From: an uncultured Eubacteriales bacterium
GTDB taxonomy: Bacteria > Bacillota > Clostridia > Tissierellales > Peptoniphilaceae
DNA: 64,000 nucleotides
Direction: 5' to 3'
Assembly: GCA_900539725.1 (NCBI GenBank)
Contig: UQDI01000003.1
Span: forward strand, 1 to 64,000
Shown here: positions 61,007-64,000 of the stretch, in pieces
Layout: the number at the start of each line of letters is the position of its first letter
How positions within the stretch are numbered: position 1 is the stretch's first letter
The notes under the pieces: model-generated
The model's database searches: none
Told to the model about the DNA's origin: nothing
The model's input: the letters and a program-made list of their open reading frames with translations, nothing else
Position numbers and translations under genes: made by a program

Positions 61007-61012
61007 ATTATA
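61007..61012 (-). promoter_or_regulatory. -10 box of rnpB
   Basis: TATAAT (61012-61007, minus strand) places initiation near 61000, four bases from the rnpB P1 end. The -35 region (TAGAAA-like) is weak. Confidence 0.6.
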
Positions 61013-61032
61013 CTACAAAATCTATAAAATTT

Positions 61033-61800
61033 CTATAATATTTCAATATTATCAGTAAAAGAAGAGAAATTTTTTATGATTTCCGCGTCTTCAAAATCTT
61101 TCTTGATAAGCTCTTCCATGATATTAACGAAAGCACTTTCACTGCTGTTGTGGTCTTGCATAATTAAGTTAATCTTTGCGTTTCTTAGTGCTTGTACATC
61201 GTGGTAGCCTAGGTCTGATGTTATAAGAGTATCTGGTCTTTCCTCAAGAACATTGTCTAAGAAGTCCTTACCGCTGCCATTTAATATCATTATTCTAGTG
61301 TTCTTATCATTGTTTTTATATACTTGAACGTACTTTGCCATGTTTATAGTTTTGATTCTATTAGCTAAGCTCACTAGATCCATATCGTTAAGATCACCGG
61401 CTATACCATAACCTAAGTCATCATCTACTTTGATGGCGAAGTCTGTATTGATTAAGCCTAATTTATCTTCATAAAATTTATAAAAGCCTGTTCTTTGTAT
61501 ATCAAAAGAAGTGTGTGCGCTGTAGTAGACTATGTCATGCTTAATCATATGCTTGATGAGCTTTGAGCTCGCGCTCATATCAATCTCTTTTATGCCCTTA
61601 AAAATTAAAGGATGATGCGTTATGACCATATCCACATCATCCAGTTCATTAATATTATCATATAAGAGATCAACGCTTAAATAAATTTTATTAATATCTT
61701 CTTTATCTGCATCTATAATCAATCCTGAATTGTCCCAAGTCTCTGCGTGTTCCTTTGGGAAGATGCTTTCGATTGCACTAATAATTTTATCTTTTTTCAT
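61033..61800 (-). CDS. Nif3-like dinuclear metal centre protein
   Basis: A 255-aa protein of the Nif3/YqfO family. AETWDNSGLII, ITHHPLIFKG (metal His pair), HTSFDI and LITSDLGYHDV, and the C-terminal DHNSSESAF are the metal ligands. Cyclohydrolase-like activity has been proposed for the family but is not established. Starts 14 bases inside trmK, in the common trmK-nif3 pair. Confidence 0.94.
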   Translation of the reverse strand: MKKDKIISAIESIFPKEHAETWDNSGLIIDADKEDINKIYLSVDLLYDNINELDDVDMVITHHPLIFKGIKEIDMSASSKLIKHMIKHDIVYYSAHTSFDIQRTGFYKFYEDKLGLINTDFAIKVDDDLGYGIAGDLNDMDLVSLANRIKTINMAKYVQVYKNNDKNTRIMILNGSGKDFLDNVLEERPDTLITSDLGYHDVQALRNAKINLIMQDHNSSESAFVNIMEELIKKDFEDAEIIKNFSSFTDNIEIL

Positions 61801-62470
61801 TGATCTTCTCCATGTATTGTAAAATTTTATTTAATTCTTCTTCTAGTTCCTTATACTTCATCAGATTTTTTTCTTTATTAATCTTTTGAAGTATAGTCTT
61901 TATGTTTTTTATTTCATTGTCATAATAAGTATTTAAGTAAGAAATATCATTTCTATCAAAGTTTACAGGGAATTTATAATCGGTGACATTAGTCTTTTTA
62001 TTCTTTATCTCAAATAGTCTGTAGTACTTGTCCTTCTCAATGAATAGGCGCTCCTTTTCTATAAAGAAGTCATTCTCCATAAAATACTTTCTTATGTTTG
62101 AGCCTTCGCCCATAGCTTGCAGGATGATATGCTTAAAGCTTCTTACTTTATCAATGCTCTCATTTAGTATACTTATTATAGTCTCTTCGCCCATGCCAGC
62201 AATTAAAAGCGTGTCATAAGCGCTTGTGTCAATGCCCGAAAGTCCATCGCTCACAATGAATTTAACTTTGTCCTTGTACTTTTCTCCTGAAAGAAGCAGC
62301 TTTGCCTTTTCAAGTGATTTTTCACTGATATCACTCTCTATGACTTTGACTATGGTATTTGAGTCTAAAAGCATCTTAGCGATGTAGCCGTGATCACAGC
62401 CAACATCGACTAAGGATGATCCTTCTTTAACTGATTTTGCTATCTCAGTAAGTCTAAAAGAATAATTCAT
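61787..62470 (-). CDS. trmK: tRNA (adenine22-N1)-methyltransferase TrmK
   Basis: Methylates A22 in tRNA with SAM. At 227 aa: SLVDVGCDHGYIA is the SAM site, and LLIAGMGEETI is the family's active region. A C-terminal coiled coil (about 170-225) is typical. It follows rpoD with a one-base overlap and precedes nif3, which is a widely conserved order. Confidence 0.95.
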   Translation of the reverse strand: MNYSFRLTEIAKSVKEGSSLVDVGCDHGYIAKMLLDSNTIVKVIESDISEKSLEKAKLLLSGEKYKDKVKFIVSDGLSGIDTSAYDTLLIAGMGEETIISILNESIDKVRSFKHIILQAMGEGSNIRKYFMENDFFIEKERLFIEKDKYYRLFEIKNKKTNVTDYKFPVNFDRNDISYLNTYYDNEIKNIKTILQKINKEKNLMKYKELEEELNKILQYMEKINEKR

Positions 62471-63744
62471 TATAGTTCAAGGAAGTCTCTAAGCTTTTTA
62501 GATCTGCTTGGATGTTTAAGCTTTCTTAGTGCCTTTGCCTCAATTTGTCTTATTCTTTCTCTTGTAACGTCAAAGGCTTGGCCAACTTCTTCAAGCGTTC
62601 TTGTCCTGCCATCGTCAAGGCCAAATCTTAAAGCTAGAACTTTTCTTTCTCTATCCGTTAGTGTATCTAAAACTGAAATCAATTGCTCTCTAAGCATAGT
62701 GTTTGTAGCTGCATCAGATGGTGAAAGTATTTCTTCATCTGGAATAAAGTCGCCTAAGTGTGAATCTTCTTCTTCGCCTATAGGTGTTTCAAGTGAAACT
62801 GGCTCTTGAGCTATCTTTTGAACTTCTCTTACCTTTTCTACATCCATATTCATAAGCTCTGCAACTTCTTCTGGAAGTGGGTCTCTACCTAGTTCTTGGA
62901 CTAGTTGTCTTTGTGCTCTAACAAGTTTATTTATAGTTTCTACCATGTGAACTGGTATTCTAATTGTTCTTGCTTGGTCTGCAATTGCTCTAGTGATAGC
63001 TTGTCTAATCCACCATGTAGCGTAAGTACTAAACTTAAATCCTTTTTTATGTTCGAATTTGTCAACAGCCTTTATTAAGCCCATGTTGCCCTCTTGGATT
63101 AAATCCAAAAATTGCATACCTCTACCCACATATCTTTTGGCAATACTTACTACTAGTCTAAGGTTTGCTTCAGCTAGTTGATCTTTAGCTCTCTGATCTC
63201 CTGCTTCAATCCTCTTAGCTAGTTCTACCTCTTCTTCATAAGTTAATAGTGGTATACGTCCTATCTCTTTAAGATACATTCTAACAGGGTCATCAGTTAT
63301 AACAACCTTGTTCTTTCCTTTTTCTCTAATAGCTTCAAGTTTATCTTCTTTACTTAATTCTTCCTCAAAAGATCTTAATTCATCTAAATCAATATCTTCG
63401 TCTTCATCATCAGAAACAATATCAAGATCCTTTTCTAAATCTATCTCATCGTCATCTGAGTTTTTTGAGTCGACAATAGTAATTTGCACGGCATCTAAGG
63501 CATCGTAGAAAGATAGAATCTCATCTTCACTAAGATCATATTTATCCAAGCCATCTTCAATATCTTTATATTCGATAAAGCCCTTTTGTCTGCTAGCATC
63601 GATTAGATTATACATAGCTTGTCTTTTTTCTTCACTGACTTCTTCTTCTATTATCTTTATTGCCTCTTCATTTAAATTATCTTCTTGAATATTATTCGTC
63701 TTAGCATTCTTTTCTTTCTTCATAAGAACACTTCCCTTCATCAT
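62470..63744 (-). CDS. rpoD: primary sigma factor RpoD/SigA
   Basis: Housekeeping sigma factor. A 424-aa chain with region 1.1, an acidic segment (about 95-135), region 2 (NLRLVVSIAKRYVGRGMQFLDLIQEG in part; FSTYATWWIRQAI for 2.3-2.4), region 3 (PVHMVETINKL) and region 4 with VTRERIRQIEAKALRKLK. The ATG at 63744 overlaps the dnaG stop as ATGA; an internal ATG at 63723 has GAAGGGAAG upstream, so the mature start could be seven residues shorter. Confidence 0.98.
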   Translation of the reverse strand: MMKGSVLMKKEKNAKTNNIQEDNLNEEAIKIIEEEVSEEKRQAMYNLIDASRQKGFIEYKDIEDGLDKYDLSEDEILSFYDALDAVQITIVDSKNSDDDEIDLEKDLDIVSDDEDEDIDLDELRSFEEELSKEDKLEAIREKGKNKVVITDDPVRMYLKEIGRIPLLTYEEEVELAKRIEAGDQRAKDQLAEANLRLVVSIAKRYVGRGMQFLDLIQEGNMGLIKAVDKFEHKKGFKFSTYATWWIRQAITRAIADQARTIRIPVHMVETINKLVRAQRQLVQELGRDPLPEEVAELMNMDVEKVREVQKIAQEPVSLETPIGEEEDSHLGDFIPDEEILSPSDAATNTMLREQLISVLDTLTDRERKVLALRFGLDDGRTRTLEEVGQAFDVTRERIRQIEAKALRKLKHPSRSKKLRDFLEL

Positions 63745-64000
63745 TCATTATCTTTTTGCTTTTTAATTAATTTTAAAAGCTCCATCGCATCACTTTTGCC
63801 ATCATTAATTTGGCTCAATAAATCGCTTACGTAATCCTTTGATTTTAGCTTCTCTCTTTTTTCTAATAATTCTTCGAGATTCATGTAAGTAGATTCTTCT
63901 GATTTCTTTCTAATACTATCAATCTCTAAAAGCGCATTTTCTTTATCGGCTAAATCAAAGTCATCAAGCTCTATCTCGCCATTGCCCTCGTATTTGGACT
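63741..64000 (-). CDS. dnaG: DNA primase DnaG, C-terminal fragment
   Basis: An open frame of 86 codons enters from the right edge of the window and ends in TGA at 63743-63741, overlapping the rpoD ATG. The translation is charged and helical (LEELLEKREKLKSKDYVSDLL), compatible with a DnaG helicase-binding C terminus. Identity is inferred mainly from the conserved dnaG-rpoD order; the catalytic part is outside the window. Confidence 0.65.
   Translation of the reverse strand, partial: SKYEGNGEIELDDFDLADKENALLEIDSIRKKSEESTYMNLEELLEKREKLKSKDYVSDLLSQINDGKSDAMELLKLIKKQKDNE

Noticed and set aside
60701..61027. 108-codon plus-strand open frame in the queT-nif3 gap
   Set aside because: The interval is the RNase P RNA gene on the minus strand; its conserved core sequences explain it fully.
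1..64000. CRISPR arrays, tRNA genes, insertion sequences or prophage
   Set aside because: I found no regularly spaced repeats, no cloverleaf sequences, no transposase or integrase, and the coding density is uniform.

Overview
The window is AT-rich, densely packed bacterial DNA with strong AGGAGG-type ribosome binding sites, a perfect CIRCE element, a Rex repressor and Firmicutes-style gene order (rpmE, DUF1385 protein, prmC, prfA; nusB, xseA, xseB, polyprenyl synthase; dnaG, rpoD, trmK, nif3). It looks like chromosomal sequence of an anaerobic low-GC Firmicute. My best guess is Tissierellia/Peptoniphilaceae or a close clostridial relative, inferred from gene content and not proven. Almost every gene is on the minus strand. 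The exceptions are a three-gene plus-strand unit (ABC-F protein, fetA, fetB) and one HerA-like ATPase.

Layout from left to right. At 0.1-1.6 kb is a secreted alkaline phosphatase behind what looks like a textbook PhoP box. At 1.7-3.5 kb is an M3 oligopeptidase. From 3.5 to 16.6 kb runs a continuous minus-strand block. In transcription order it is nfnA-nfnB (ferredoxin/NADH/NADP transhydrogenase), an ABC ATPase with a giant FtsX-type permease, then atpZ-like, atpI-like and atpBEFHAGDC. The c subunit carries a sodium-binding motif. At 16.7-18.7 kb are brnQ and a small membrane protein. At 18.9-20.9 kb is groSL under CIRCE control. At 21-24.8 kb are rex, a NatAB-like ABC exporter and an Ogg-type glycosylase. 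At 24.8-28.2 kb is the plus-strand ABC-F/fetAB unit. At 28.2-32.6 kb is an operon of a parvulin, a long RelA/SpoT-domain protein, a DUF1292 protein, a TIGR01212 radical SAM protein and two small unknowns. At 34.2-44.8 kb are ileS (IleRS2 type with an altered signature motif), a SAF-domain dehydrogenase, a flavoprotein, a sirtuin, a uracil permease, prfA, prmC, a DUF1385 protein and rpmE.

At 45-50.6 kb are an S41 protease, the nusB-xseAB-prenyl synthase operon, and an efp operon with a very acidic CD1247-type protein and an Asp23 protein. From 50.7 to 57.2 kb is a compact type IV pilus or competence-pilus cluster: assembly ATPase, platform protein, major pilin, minimal prepilin peptidase, two unknown proteins and four minor pilin-like proteins. 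This cluster continues the rpoD-side minus-strand run (dnaG, rpoD, trmK, nif3, rnpB, queT, mltG, trmR, trhP).

The energy genes fit one physiology: a sodium-coupled ATP synthase, Nfn linking ferredoxin to NADPH, Rex sensing NADH/NAD, a sodium-type amino acid carrier and a NatAB-like exporter. The features most worth a second look are the Pho box, the swapped GxHH motif in IleRS, the AT-hook tail on Rex, the hairpin coiled coil in the FtsX permease, the long RelA/SpoT protein, the oddities of the pilus cluster (Asp at pilin +5, Asn in the ATPase Walker A, two unknown proteins) and queT apparently sharing the rnpB transcript. I saw no tRNA or rRNA gene, CRISPR array, insertion sequence or prophage.
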